64,000 nt of DNA from NCBI GenBank assembly GCA_029449235.1, contig JANATG010000002.1, positions 2,976,001-3,040,000 of the forward strand. The letters run 5' to 3'. This document shows, in pieces, positions 11,723-23,253 of this stretch. The notes beneath the pieces were generated by a model. The model was not told where the DNA came from. It saw nothing but the letters and a program-made list of their open reading frames with translations, and searched no databases. The DNA comes from Linnemannia schmuckeri (Eukaryota > Mortierellomycota > Mortierellomycetes > Mortierellales > Mortierellaceae). The position numbers and the translations under genes were made by a program. Position 1 is the first letter of the stretch. Every line of letters starts with the position of its first letter.

Positions 11723-12720
11723 TCAGAACAAGAGGCGGAAGGGATAGGACGGATTCTTGGCACGGAAGAAGAGGATGAGGATACTGTACATGACCGTAAT
11801 GACACCCATCCAAATAATCACTGCAAGACGCTGCCTGGAGGGACTTTCAATCCTAGGGATGCTGCTGATCAGGGAGATTGCTCCTCCACACAACACCGCG
11901 TCTATAGAATGCATAAAAGTGCCACAAAAAACCAGGGTATGAAGGATGGGAGGAATGGTAGGAATGGTGAGTAGCCACATCGAAATAAAAAGAAAGAGAT
12001 GGACACAGACGTACACACATAGATAGATAGACAAACAGACACATCTCATCATAGCATCGATTGAATTGAATCGGGAAGGGACAGAATCATGCGTCGATGC
12101 ACTACTTTCTGTTCTTCAATTACAGAGGAGTCTTGTATATGTGCAGAATGAGATACGCCACTATCTTGTGGTTGTTGCTTACAGGTAATAGCAACAATTT
12201 GCGTCTCAAGGCCAAATTGATTCTGGAACCCAGGAGCAATGAACCCAGGGCGACCATCACGGCTGGGCATCGAGTAAGGAGGGTGACGGATCTGGTTCCA
12301 CATATGTCCCGAGATAAAGATGAATATCGAGAACTATGCACATGCAACAACAGAGAGAGGAGAGAGAGACACTGGTTAGTAGAGTACAGCTATCATCCAC
12401 AAGCAACAACAACGAAAGAAAAGAAAAGCGATGCTTTATACCAGGGAGACGGCAGCCCAAAGATACTTGCTACGGATGACCTTGCCGCCGCGAGTGTAGA
12501 GAAAGTGAGCCAAGCCCAGAGTGCCTGCAAAGCCCAGAATCTTCAGTGAGAAGGCGACAAAGTCGAACGGACGCTGGACCTCAATCTTTAATCCTGACCT
12601 CGCACTGATCCAGCTCGCAAATGACTCTGCTTGAAACCCGCTGTAGGTGATACCTCATGTAACACGTTAGTATATTTGTGCCTCCTACTAACTATGTATT
12701 GACGAATGCCACTGCTAAAC

Positions 12721-12758
<38 letters not shown>

Positions 12759-13389
12759 CCTTTTGCCAAAGTCATAGCGGTCAAAGGAGGGAGACGATTC
12801 TGAGGAATCTGACGCAGGGAAGTAGAGAAGCGAGGGGGCACTGTTCATGTTGAACTTTTGAAAGATACTCTGGCCAGCCTTGAAATCGAGGATGCCAAAG
12901 AAGATCTGCGATTTGTCGGGAATCCTGGACCAGCCAGCAGCAACAAGTCTGAACTCTGGGTCAAAATTCCTACAGGGTGGTTACATACGTGTTTCTGTGT
13001 GAGACTTGTCTCTTTCTTTGACACGCCTGTTTCCTGTGTTTCGTTGTTCTGTTCGCAACACTAAGTTTTTCATCAAGTGCATGCGCGAGAATAGCAATGA
13101 GAGAGCCAACATACTTGCAAGGAACGCATTGGAACTCTGGGCTGATGGCGGTGAAGAGGACGACCATGGAGTAATTCCTCGGTTTTGCGAGGACATCGTC
13201 GAATGCGAGCGAGTCAAGCTCGATTACGCCCTTGTTCTTTGCTGCCTTTGCTTGAAGTTTAGATACCTTTTTGGCGATAAGGTCTGTGGTGGTTTGAGCA
13301 TCAGTTGTTGTTGCAATAAGCAATGTGACCAGGGCCACCAGGGCCGCTGTGAATAAGACGAGAGTCTTCCCGAATCCAAGTCCCCCCAT
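11723..13389 (-). CDS. OST3: Oligosaccharyltransferase subunit OST3/OST6
   Basis: Five exons (13389-13115, 12969-12760, 12640-12442, 12333-12183, 11901-11723) give 337 residues, the usual family length. A signal peptide (1-31) precedes a lumenal thioredoxin-like domain with NYSMVVLFTA and the redox motif CVPC (88-91). MNSAPSLLYFP follows, as in TUSC3/MAGT1. Four C-terminal membrane segments follow, with the family landmark GHMWNQIRHPPY. The protein is a subunit of the ER N-glycosylation complex, where the CxxC is known to form mixed disulfides with nascent glycoproteins. Intron 2 begins GTAC followed by a 34-nt T run on the coding strand. The start ATG lies directly before the signal peptide. 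Identity is secure. Confidence 0.93.
12722..12755. repeat. A34 homopolymer in an OST3 intron
   Basis: Uninterrupted 34-nt A run (T on the OST3 coding strand) starting directly after the intron 5' splice site. Confidence 0.9.
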
Positions 13390-14547
13390 GAGTGTTATCC
13401 GTGTATGTGTGCTGATGGAAGGGAGGAAAAAAGAATGAAAGAGAGAAATAAAAAGGAAAATAAAAATAAAGAGAGACAAGACGCGTCAAGAAAGAGTGAG
13501 CGAAGTAAACCTTGTGTGGGGTTAGGGGATGTGAGAAACAAAAATGGATGGACACTTTGCTCGGCGATATATGATAAGCAAGCGAACTTACAGAAGTGCA
13601 AATTAAAAGGCCCTTAATGTCGCTACTCCTTTCCTTGCAATCTTTTGTAACATAGAAGCTCGTAAGCTGACCCACACGCATACGGAGTGTACTTAAGGAG
13701 GCGAAAATTCTGAGGCTCCCACGGCCATGGAAGCTTTTTTTTTTTAGACCAGAAAGCCTTGAAAAAACCCTTAAGTTTTGCACTAACTGTGTGTAAGAAT
13801 TTTCGCCTCCTTAAGTACAATCTACGCATACACGCACGAGGTTGTTACTTGCATTGCTTTCGGACATCGGTCAACAGCAACGGAGAAGAGCGCGTACACT
13901 CACATGAGATATCGGTAGAAAGTGAATCAAAGAACCACGCAGCTAAGCCCCGCACCTTGCAAGTTTGAGAAACAAAAAGACGAGGCGGAGCATTTGATAC
14001 TTCTTCTATCCCTTAAATCTGAACCTGAACCCAAACAACAACCGCAGGAACAGCACAGGAGACAGCGGGCTGAGTCTTAGAGCCTTACCATTGTCATCGC
14101 CACCAAATTGCACTATTTTCTTTCTTGGTCAATTGACACGAACCGCCGTCATAGATGGTATACGAAACAATTCACACCATTGTCCACTGAAACCTGAGCA
14201 CAAGGGAAAAGACCGAGAAGACAGATAAGTTAGGAGAGGAACACCTCTCGAGCGAGAGAGTGTGTGTCAGCGATAGACCGTGCAAGTGCACTGCCAACTT
14301 CTATTCTTTGCCTTTTTTTGTACTCCTTTCGAACGGTGGCTCATCATTAACTATCACACCGATTGTCTTTCGTATACTTAACCGTTTTCTTTCTCGCTTC
14401 TCTTCGTCGTCTCTTCTTCGTCTCTTCTTCTTCTCTTCTTCATCTCGTCTTCATCTTTCAACCTCTAACATCCTTCCTTATTAACCCTTCTTTCAATAAA
14501 TACACTCTCTTCATCAAAATTAAACACCACCAACAAGCCCCCCAAAG
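13390..14547. other. Divergent intergenic region, OST3 / monooxygenase
   Basis: 1.16-kb spacer between two divergent gene starts. It contains the MITE-like element (13684-13823) and a pyrimidine-rich stretch (about 14395-14480) before the monooxygenase start. No coding sequence is supported. Confidence 0.6.
13684..13823. mobile_element. hAT-like MITE, 140 bp
   Basis: Two arms, 13688-13710 and 13797-13819, are perfect 23-bp inverted repeats (left arm begins TGTACTTAAGGAGGCG). The next inner base pair also matches. Outside each arm lie 4 less-conserved bases, and then the same 8-bp direct repeat ACGCATAC at 13677-13683+1 on the left (13677-13684 boundary) and 13824-13831 on the right. An 8-bp target duplication is typical of hAT elements. 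The interior of about 86 bp has no coding capacity, so this is non-autonomous. The exact terminus is uncertain by a few bases. Confidence 0.65.
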
Positions 14548-16672
14548 ATGTCCTCACCAACCACAGTCTTGATCGCAGGAGCAGGCCTAGGTGGACTCAT
14601 GATGGCGATTCTCTTGGACCGCGCCGGCATCAATTACATCGTCTTTGAAAAATCCGAGCACTTGAGCGCCCTTGGAAGCGCAACTAACCTCGGATGCAAT
14701 GTCCTCCCTCTCTTTGCCCAACTCGGTCTTGAGGATGAACTCCACAAGATCTCCAAACCCTCGAGTACCGTCAACGTCTATAACGAAACTATGCAGCGTA
14801 TCGGGCATATCAACTATGAAGAGTACATCTCTACGTAAGTTTATATTGTCTCATTTCGAACACAAAATTAAGCAAAAGTGGTGCGATAGTTAAAGTCTGG
14901 TCAACTCACCTCGTTGTCCTCGTTGTTTCTTGAAACTAAATAGATGTGGGTATGTGTCGAGGACGATGGCAAGACCAGACCTCCACGCTCTACTCTTGGC
15001 CCAAGTTCCAGCGTCCAAAGTTCAACTCGGTAAAAAGATCCAAGAAATCAGTCAAGACGCCTCCAAGGTGACCATCCTCTGCTCGGACGGCTCGTCCTTC
15101 CAGGGCGATCTGCTCATCGGCTCCGACGGAGCCTACAGTAAAGTCCGCCAAAGTCTCTTTCGCCAGCTGGACAAACAACACCTGTTGCCAAAGGTGGACG
15201 CCGAGAACCTGAGGGCTTGCCATATGAGCGTCCTGGGGATCACTCGGCCTGTTAACCCAGAGCAATACCCTGTTGTCCGAGAGCCAGGCACCCGTTATGA
15301 GTCTGTCATTGGAACCAACAAGCCCAACACCGTAAGTATCCCTTTTTTTTTTTTTTTTTTGAAGCATTTTGGTAGCCAAAGCATGCAGGCATTGCATGTA
15401 CGTATGATTTCTGGTCCTTGTCCTTTTTGCTTATGTATTATTGATTGCAGAAAAGATAAAAAAAAGGTACCTTTCACTCACTCCGCCCCATCTCTCTTTC
15501 TTCGTTGTCGAAACTCTCTGCCCGCCAGTGGCGTTACTTTACAATCCCAGGCAACCGAATCTGTTGGCGAATCGACCACCACCTCGCTGCCGCCGACGCC
15601 ACCTTTTCCTCCTCGTCTTCCTCCGCTGCAGAGGAATGCATCAACAACAAAGACAACAAAGACAACAAAGACAACAAAGACAACAAAGACAACAAAGACA
15701 ACAAAGACAACAAAGACAACAAAGACAACAAAGACAACAAAGATAACAAAGACAACGAAGGCAGCGGCAGCGATAACGACGCCCCGTCTCAGCTCTCCGC
15801 CTCGTTAACCAATGCATTGTCCGCCAAAATCTCACAAGACCCTCATGCCAAAATTAGTTCCTGTACTACCATTTCCCCTTCCTCCTCTTCAATAGCAATC
15901 GCAAGTACCTCCACGGATACAACGGCAACAACAACAACGGCCGCCACCGCCGTGAACTTCTCAGAGTGGGGTACAAAGTCGTCCGATGCCATCCCAGACG
16001 ACTGGCGCAAGTTCCCCTGCCCCATCGGCGGCACCATGGGCGACCTTTTTGACCATACCCCCCGCGAGGTAGTCTCAAAAGTGGTCTTGGAAGAAAAGCT
16101 ATACCAGACTTGGTACCATGGCCGTGTAGTCTTGATCGGAGATGCCTGCCACAAGATGCTACCAAATTCCGGACGGGGTGCTGTGAATGCGATGCTCGAC
16201 GCAGTAGTGTTGACGAACGCCTTGTTTGAGAAAGTGGCTTTATTGGCGAGTCTTGAGAACGTTCAAGAGGCGTTTAAGGAGTACTATGAGGAGAGGTATC
16301 CTCATGCTGTGGCGGAAATTGAACGGAGCAAGCGCATGGCACGAGTTGTCGCCGGCCAGGTAAGATTATGATGGAGAGTGGACTGAGAAAGATCGTGTGT
16401 TCTGCATTGCTCTGTTTACGTGTTGCTGATACTTTTTCTCTCTTACTAAAATTATATCTCTTTTATAGACTTGGTTCGACACGTTGGTTCGCAAGGTGTT
16501 TTTTACGCTTCTGCCAAAGCGATTTCAGGACAACAGTTATGCAGCAATGCTGACATACCGTCCACAACTGTCGTTCCTCCCTCTTGTCCCTGAACGTGGA
16601 AGTGTCCCTGCTTTGCCTCAGAGGAAGACCTCGAGAACGCATAGGAGGTCTTTCGATGTACAGGTGTTTTAA
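14548..16672 (+). CDS. FAD-dependent monooxygenase (salicylate hydroxylase-like)
   Basis: Four exons (14548-14834, 14944-15331, 15529-16359, 16469-16672) give 569 residues. The N-terminal Rossmann motif is GAGLGG (11-16) followed by VFEKSE. Mid-domain DLLIGSDGAYSKVR corresponds to the DG motif and GRVVLIGDACHKMLPNSGRG to the GD motif of class A flavoprotein hydroxylases. The usual reaction is NAD(P)H-dependent hydroxylation of an aromatic or similar substrate, but the substrate cannot be read here. About 120 residues (roughly 246-367) of S/T/N/K/D-rich sequence interrupt the fold between the PGNRICWRID strand and the GD motif. They include twelve KDN units from a 9-bp minisatellite. The start ATG is directly before the FAD motif. 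Confidence 0.88.
15643..15756 (+). repeat. 9-bp coding minisatellite (AACAAAGAC)n
   Basis: About twelve near-perfect copies inside exon 3 of the monooxygenase, encoding a KDN repeat. Copies are almost identical at the DNA level, which suggests recent expansion. Confidence 0.92.
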
Positions 16673-17243
16673 GCAGAAAATAAGGAGGTGAGAAAGGTGG
16701 ACAGTGAGAACGAGTGCATAGTGCGCTCGCTCCCTAGTTGTTTTCAGAATTAAACAACGGTCTAGCAGACACACAACGTGGTTTTCTTTTTGGTGGTTCG
16801 ATGATCTGCAGAATGAAGAAGGCGCTGGTTTGGTTCTGGATGCACTGGATCCAATAATAGGTATGTTGGCACCTCAAAATGGGTAATATCGTCGCCCTTT
16901 CTCAATTGATTCTTTGTAGTAGCGGAGTAACGAAGAGGATGAGTGTGAGACCTATAGCTCATTGAGCTGAAAGAGGTCTCAGTCCATGCGTCCATAATGG
17001 CAACCGTAAAATGAACCAACGGGAACCAAAATTCACATAAAACGAGGGAAACAGACCTTCTTTAAGTGCTCATATAACCAGGATACCGACTCTCAAGAAA
17101 ATAGCTCAGACGGTAAAAAACCACAGCCCAAATTTACAACAATGCGCACTCCGAAATTATATCTGTGACACACAACAAGGAAAAAAAGTCGCTCACCCAT
17201 TGCCCTCCCTTTCTCGCTCTTCCCTCCTTCCCATTCTACCTCG
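16673..17243. other. Intergenic, no gene seen
   Basis: Contains the 3' region of the monooxygenase and the upstream region of a small membrane-protein ORF. No repeats or RNA genes are recognised. Confidence 0.5.
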
Positions 17244-17681
17244 ATGACAACCGATAGCCATACTAGACATAGATTTAGCACTGGCAGTAGAGGTCTAAGA
17301 ATTCAAACAAAATCAACAATAGCAGGGCAAGTCGTAACAATAACCATTAACCTCTTCCTCCTTGACAGTTTCCTCTGGCTAATGGTTTCGCTCAAAAGGT
17401 CGCGGTCAATGATACGCACAGCAAGGCTCATCCGGTGGGTCCATGTCCTGGCCATCCTCGCAATAAACGCCAGCATCTTTCTTCAGTTGATACACGTCTG
17501 CAGTGTGACAGATGTAGCGCGAGCTGAGGGCGCAACAGAGGATTTGAGAAAGAGGGAGGCTCATGGTGATCGGATGGATGAGTCGTGGATGAAAAAGTGG
17601 TTGCCTATGCACCTGACGACACTGGGTCGGGGATATGTTTTGTGGGCGTTGGAACGGAAATTTCAGAGCCAGTTCGAATAG
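17244..17681 (+). CDS. Hypothetical small membrane protein
   Basis: 145 residues from an ATG. I do not recognise it. Two hydrophobic segments are visible (about 28-48, VVTITINLFLLDSFLWLMV; about 65-84, WVHVLAILAINASIFLQLI), separated by a basic loop and followed by a charged tail. The same frame continues past the TAG stop (17679-17681) for 23 codons. A plausible short intron (17756-17814, GTAAGC...ACCAG with TTAAC branch) would then lead in phase to another open segment. The stop may therefore truncate a longer gene, or the boundary may be a missed exon. An antisense frame overlaps. Existence is uncertain. Confidence 0.35.
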   Translation: MTTDSHTRHRFSTGSRGLRIQTKSTIAGQVVTITINLFLLDSFLWLMVSLKRSRSMIRTARLIRWVHVLAILAINASIFLQLIHVCSVTDVARAEGATEDLRKREAHGDRMDESWMKKWLPMHLTTLGRGYVLWALERKFQSQFE

Positions 17682-18154
17682 GATCCTCTTGCGCGCATTG
17701 CTAGTGATCTTGCACACCTTATTGAGGACGTTGTCAAAAGCCAAAAGCAGTAGTAGTAAGCCACTGACTTTATCTTTTTCAATTAACATGTCCATATGCA
17801 TGCTTCTGTTACCAGTAATGCCCTCCTCTCCTCCTTCGTCTGCGCCATGGTTCAATCTTTTGGTCTACAGGACCTTGCATACGCTGCCAGGCAGCCCTAT
17901 GTCATACGACAAATGTTCTATCAAGTGTATTATCAAAGGTGTAAGAGAGTGAGCCCGAGCCGTCATTTTTTATTTTGCCACCCACATCCACCGCGCCCGT
18001 CGACTTTGGATTGTCCGCCCTTTCCTTTCTTCGCCCCCACCCATAAATTTGTATCCTGAGGACACCCCCTCACTCCTGCTTCTTATTCTTCCCACTTACA
18101 CCCCGCCCCTCCTCACTATATCCACTTCACAAACACTTTTTTCTCGCTCTCCTC
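17682..18154 (+). other. Possible continuation exons, unassigned
   Basis: In the frame of the preceding ORF this stretch reads DPLARIASDLAHLIEDVV, then splices in phase to MVQSFGLQDLAYAARQP and QMFYQVYYQR before becoming low-complexity. It looks more protein-like than its surroundings, but no complete gene model could be closed. The last ~100 bp are a pyrimidine-rich promoter for the next gene. Confidence 0.3.
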
Positions 18155-18459
18155 ATGGCTGCCATCAGACAATGCATCAGACAGGGCTGGCCCCGCTTTT
18201 CCAAAACCATTGCCCAGCAATGGCCCCGCTACTCTGTTGGCGCATTCGCCACCTGGGGTCTCATCGACAGCGTCTCTGCCCTCTGGCTTGGCATTAGCAT
18301 CAACAACTTTGTCGACAACCGAAAGTTCCTCGGTGGAGGTCAGTCCTTTCCCTCCACTTTCTCCTTTTCTTTACTCGCTCAACACCCTTTTTCTCTCTGC
18401 CGTTCACAAATATCTGACCTCGTTCTCTCCTCTTCGTTTGTTATCCATACACTAACCCT

Positions 18460-18493
<34 letters not shown>

Positions 18494-18949
18494 GCTTTCC
18501 ATCACAAAGCAGATGCAAAAATGGGCCCTGAAGAAGAAGACCGCATGATTAAGGGAGCCCTCATCATATTCGGCGCCCTCTTCGCCCTCGTAAACGCCAC
18601 TGCCCTCTATGGCGCCATCCGCAAATCCGTCGCCGCCACCAAGGCCTCCCTCGTCATTTGGATTATCCAGATGTCCTGGTGGGCTATCGCCATGGTCCTT
18701 ATGGTCATTGGACTTCTCGGGTTGTCTGATAGTGAGCGTGATCAGATTCCTCGCCCCTCGGAGGGCGATATTGCGGTTGTGGCGGGCTCGGTTGGGTTGA
18801 CGTTGTTCCATGGATGGTCGCTTTTGGTTTACTTGAGGGACTTGAAAAGTCGTCAGAGAAATGTTTGGGGGTTCCTTGTTAAGCGTGATGATCAGGGCGT
18901 GTTTGAGTATGAACCCATTAAGACCTCCTCTGGAGCCATTCACCTTTAA
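18155..18949 (+). CDS. Four-TM membrane protein of unknown function
   Basis: Two exons (18155-18338, 18495-18949) give 212 residues. Four hydrophobic helices are visible: WGLIDSVSALWLGISI near residue 40, GALIIFGALFALVNATALYG, LVIWIIQMSWWAIAMVLMVIG, and VVAGSVGLTLFHGWSLLVYL. A charged cytosolic tail ends in EPIKTSSGAIHL. The intron ends with a (CAA)n run of about ten units directly before the acceptor. I cannot assign a family; the topology resembles small tetraspanning fungal proteins. The phase-consistent intron and codon bias make it a real gene. Confidence 0.7.
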
Positions 18950-19167
18950 GGGGGTTTTTCATACGCCCAAAAAAAAATAATTACGCGCAGCACTCATGAA
19001 TGCAGATACGAAAAACAACCCATAGGTAGTTCCTACACAACCACTTGAACTCATGTCATAAAAATTGAACGTCAGAGACCATACAAGGAACAAAAAAGAA
19101 TGGTGATGCTGTTGAATTTTAATGAAAATGGATAATGCTATGGTACAAGGTGCTCTGTCTATCGCCT

Positions 19168-21842
19168 CTAGTGCTTCATCATCTTTTGCTTCTTGATGTG
19201 CGCATGGAGTTGGACCTATTGTGGTTATCGGACGAAAGCAACAGAGAAGGTTAATTAGTCACGCGTGAGCAGACAACAACTAAACTAAGAACAAAAATAA
19301 AAAGTAAAAAAAAGACAAAGACGTACCTGCTTCTCTCTCAAACTCATCTTCTTCTTCTCGCGAACCTCGCGCTTGTGGGCAATCATCATAAAGTTCTTGC
19401 CCTTGGCCTTCTCCTTGTTGGTCGTCGATCCACGCTCGTTCGATCCCTTGCGCGATCCAAACTTCTCACGGCCCTCGCGTCCGTTCTTGATCGACTCCAT
19501 ACGCTCTGCATAGTCCTGCTTAGCCTTCTTGCGTGGTCCAATAATCGATCCAATCGACACCTCGCCCTCCGCACGGTCGTCCGCATCCGAAGGGTTGGGT
19601 CGCTTGCCCGATCCTGACCGGACAGGGTTCAACTTTTGGTCTGCCTGCTTGGCCAACTTGAGGGCCTCGATCTTGGCGAAATCTGCGGGCGTCAAGATCT
19701 TGGTCGTGGCCAACAACTGGGCAGCAGCCAACTTTTCCTTGCGCTCGGCCTGGGCCTGAAGACGCTTGGCTTTCATCTCCTCGTCCTCTTCCTTGACAGC
19801 CTCGCTCTCCTCATCCTTGGGCAAAAGACCCTTCTTCTTCAGACGGCGTTCCTTGTTGGCCGTCAGACGCTTGGCCTTGGGCTTCTTGTTTCCGTTCTCG
19901 TCCTCTGAGCCCGAATCCTCGTCGTCCGAAAGCTTGATGTTCAAGTCATTCTCATCATCCGAGACATTAATCCAGCCACCATCAGCATCCTCCTCATCCT
20001 CCGAGGCCTCCTCCCACTCATCCCACTCGCCCTCACCAGCACCCTCCTCTTCGGCGTTCTCGGCCAACAGCTGAAGACCCTCCAAGTCACCGTCGTTATG
20101 GCTCTCACCATACTGCGAGGGCTTGTAATCGCGCATGTTCATCGCAGCGTTACGGCCACGGTCCTTCTTCTTCAACAGCTCGGGGTTGATCTCTCTGTAA
20201 AGACCAATCAGCGATCTCGAGGCCATCATGACTCCCTTGTCCCTGTGGTTCTTATACTCCGTCAAATCCTGAAGCAAAGTAGCCTCCATGGCGAGAGGGC
20301 AGCGAGAAGAGATCTCACGGATACCGTTCAAACCGGCAGCCATGACCTCAGCAGCACAATGCTCGGTGACAAAGTTATTGGCCAAGGTCTGAATAACGGG
20401 CTCGATGACATCTGGGGGAATAAGATCGTGCGAAGCTTGGGCAGCAATGGCGATGATCTGGGTAACATCCTTCTGGGTAGGCTGAAGACGCTTCTGGAGG
20501 TAAGGGTAGAAGGCAAGGATGGTCAACTTGTGAACACCAATGATACGGGAAATCAAGTTCATCAACATGAGCTGGACCTCGTGGCGCTCGCGAGATGAAG
20601 CCAAGTGAGTGTATAACTTTTCCGTGAATCCTATATATCGTTGAAAAATAACATATGAAACGGTTAGCTAATAAATCTAGAATCCTGATATTGCACATAT
20701 AAAGGCCTTCGGCAGGTAGTGAGACTTACCCTGAGGATCGTTCAACAAATGAAGAGCGGAAAAGTTGAAGGTCTCGGCCTTCTTCTTGGCCTTGGATTTC
20801 TTCTTCAAGGCGGCGACCATTTTGTCCATCTGCTTAGCCTTGGACTTTGTCTTCTTGCTGACGTTCTGCTTGTGCTGCATGGCCTTAATGTCGGGAAGCT
20901 CTTCCTCGTCCTCCGAATCGCCCTCATCCTCATTGTTACCCAAAAAGAACTGCAAAGCGGTGACCATGATCTTGGTCACAGGCGAGAAACAGGCATGAGC
21001 AATAACGTTGACAGTCTTGGCATCGTTCCTATATGAAGAATAATAAGCACGTTAGTTCCTGTGACTTAATATGATATCGCGAAACCGATAAGATGACAGT
21101 TTGATAAAGTTGAGAGTTCTTACCAGATGTTCTTGCGGTAAAGCTCGATGCAGACGTCCAAACTGCGCTTGGCAGCAATGGCGTTCTCGCTTCCAGTTCC
21201 TGCAGCACCCTCAGCAGAGGTCAGCATGGTGTACATGAATCCCTGAAGGGTCTTGTTCATCTTGTTGTTCTTTGCCTTCTGGTTACTAGTCTTGATGTCG
21301 TTGACAATGTGGTTGTAGAGGATATCCCGAAGAACCTTGTCACGGCAGCGGAAGAGGGTGAAGAAGAGGGAAAGAAGGGCGGTCGAGGAGATCATCTCAC
21401 GGTTGCGCAAGAGGACCAGAGCCTGGACCATGGTGCGGCGGAGCTCGGCATCGAGGATCTGGTAGTGCTTTGACAAAAGGGTGATAATCTGGTCAGGAAA
21501 CTCCTTTGTCTCCTCAGGGTAGCATGGCGAGACCTATTTGTTGTCAAGGACGAATATATTATAAGCAATTGAACCATTCATAATCGACATTCATTTGATT
21601 GTCAACGTATATATCCTATTCGAGAACAAGTAGAGATGGCGTACCTGGGCGATAAAGTTGATGAGATCCTGAAAGTCGGTGGAGTGTTCCTCGGGCTTGA
21701 GCTCAAAGATGGCCCTGGAGGACTCAAAGTGACGGAGCTGCTGGAGGAACTCTTCCTTGTAGGAGAGGGGGTCTCGCTTGATGAGGTTCTGGAGCTGAGG
21801 GATGTTTGTGGGCAGCAATGCGGCCCTGTTGCGTTTTCCCAT
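19168..21842 (-). CDS. SDA1: SDA1, 60S ribosome biogenesis factor
   Basis: Five exons (21842-21645, 21533-21124, 21028-20730, 20630-19327, 19215-19168) give 752 residues, against 767 in yeast and 687 in human. The N-terminus (LLPTNIPQLQNLIKRDP...YKEEFLQQ) and the helical repeat region (LSKHYQILDAELRRTMVQALVLLRN, CRDKVLRDILYNHIVNDIK) are characteristic. A basic K-rich patch, then a long acidic stretch (EEEGAGEGEWDEWEEASEDEEDADGGW) and a basic C-terminus follow, typical of nucleolar assembly factors. Sda1 is known to act in maturation and nuclear export of pre-60S particles and the G1 transition. The last exon has only 16 codons. CFAP20 lies 218 bp upstream on the same strand. Confidence 0.93.
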
Positions 21843-22060
21843 GGCTGCTCTTGATGAAAAAGGAGTGATGGAGAAAAGGAAAAGGAGAAAGGTGGACAGA
21901 CAGAAAGAAGATGGTCAACGAGAAGGAATAAGAAGAAGCGTCGCCATAGTCCCTTCTTCTCTGCACCTGTCAGTTCCAAAGGCACAAAAAAAAAAAAAAA
22001 AGCATACAGGTGGCTTGGAGATTTATTCAAAACACATTTAACACAGTCACTTGGACAATG

Positions 22061-23253
22061 TCACTTCGTAACTGGCAAATACAACTTGAACTCAGCTGGG
22101 AGCTCGTTCTCAGGAACCAGGCGGTCTGAAAAGTAGATCCGACGTATCCTACAGCTCGCATGGATCGTGATCCGCTGTGTCTCCACATATGCTGTCCCAT
22201 ATGCGCGCTTGACATAATCAGCCAGATTGAGCTGAATCTGGTTCCATCCCGGGTCCATCCTCAGCGGCATTGTCGTAATATATGGCTTCACTCGAGTTGT
22301 CGTCTAAAAATTGCGAAAGATCACAACAAACATAGCAATTGAATGTTCTTCGATTGTCAGTTGTATCGCTTAGATGAGTCACTCTGCAAAGTAAATGTTA
22401 GGGAGAGGTGTTGTCGTCGTTGTCGTTGCTCCTGAACAGGTCAACTTCCTTGACACATGTCTAAAATCTCCGAGTGTCCATGATATATATATGTCCCTAC
22501 AACAAAACATTAGTACACCCATTAAACATTCAATCATGGTTCCAGATGTCGATCAATTCGCAAAAATAGGACATAGTGTTCCCGACCTGGAAGTTGGATG
22601 CCCTGAACCGCCGTTTCTCGCCGCGGTCATCCAGAACTGTCACCTCGAAACTCCAGTATTTGCCCAGATTCTTGACCAAGAAGACAAGGAATGGCAGCTT
22701 GATACCCAGGGTCCTCGTGGCGAGAGAAGGCGTTGTGATGAATGTTGTGGGCAGATGGGTCGAGAGGATTTCCAGGACTTGTGAGTTGAGGATGTCGTCT
22801 ACTAAGAAATCGACATGTGGCTCCTGTTGTTCTGGCGGTGGTGTGGTTGGCGAGTCTCCGTCATTAGAAATTGATTGCGACTTTGCTATTGAAGATGGTG
22901 GTGGTCCAACGCGCTTTGCCCATAGCTGCAGCGGATCCGATCTGTGGCATAGTAAAAGAACGTGGTCATGATTAGTAAGGTTTTTTGTTTGCATGTGGTT
23001 CAAATTGACACTTTACCTATTGCTCAATTTGATACTCACCCAAGGCTGTAGAAGACTGAGAGGAAGCCGGACTGTTGTAGTCAAGGCAGTGTAATGAATA
23101 AGAAGGGTGTTGCTGGTCAGTTGTGTGTCTGGTTCATTCCTCATAGGCGACATCAGCCAGCAAAACAACAGTGGCGACAGAATGAGACACGCTATTCTTT
23201 TCAGTAGCCGGTGGGTGGATATGTCTTCTTGCCTGAAAAGTGTTCTTGAACAT
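22061..23253 (-). CDS. CFAP20: CFAP20/BUG22 family protein
   Basis: Four exons (23253-23233, 23071-23040, 22941-22587, 22303-22061) give 216 residues; the animal protein has 193. Landmarks: MFKNTFQ|SGFLSVFYSLG, DPLQLWAKRV, TLGIKLPFLV, KRRFRASNF, RVKPYITTMP, DPGWNQIQLNLADYVKRAYGT, CRIRRIYFSDRL, and ELPAEFKLYLPV. They match the family almost end to end. About 25 extra S/P/D-rich residues sit after the WAKRV segment. The first intron has a GC donor (CAG|GCAAGA), and the third uses GTCGGG. Exon 1 is only 7 codons. CFAP20 is a ciliary doublet-microtubule inner protein that also occurs in non-flagellated eukaryotes. A nuclear or cytoplasmic role in this fungus would be inference. Confidence 0.93.
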
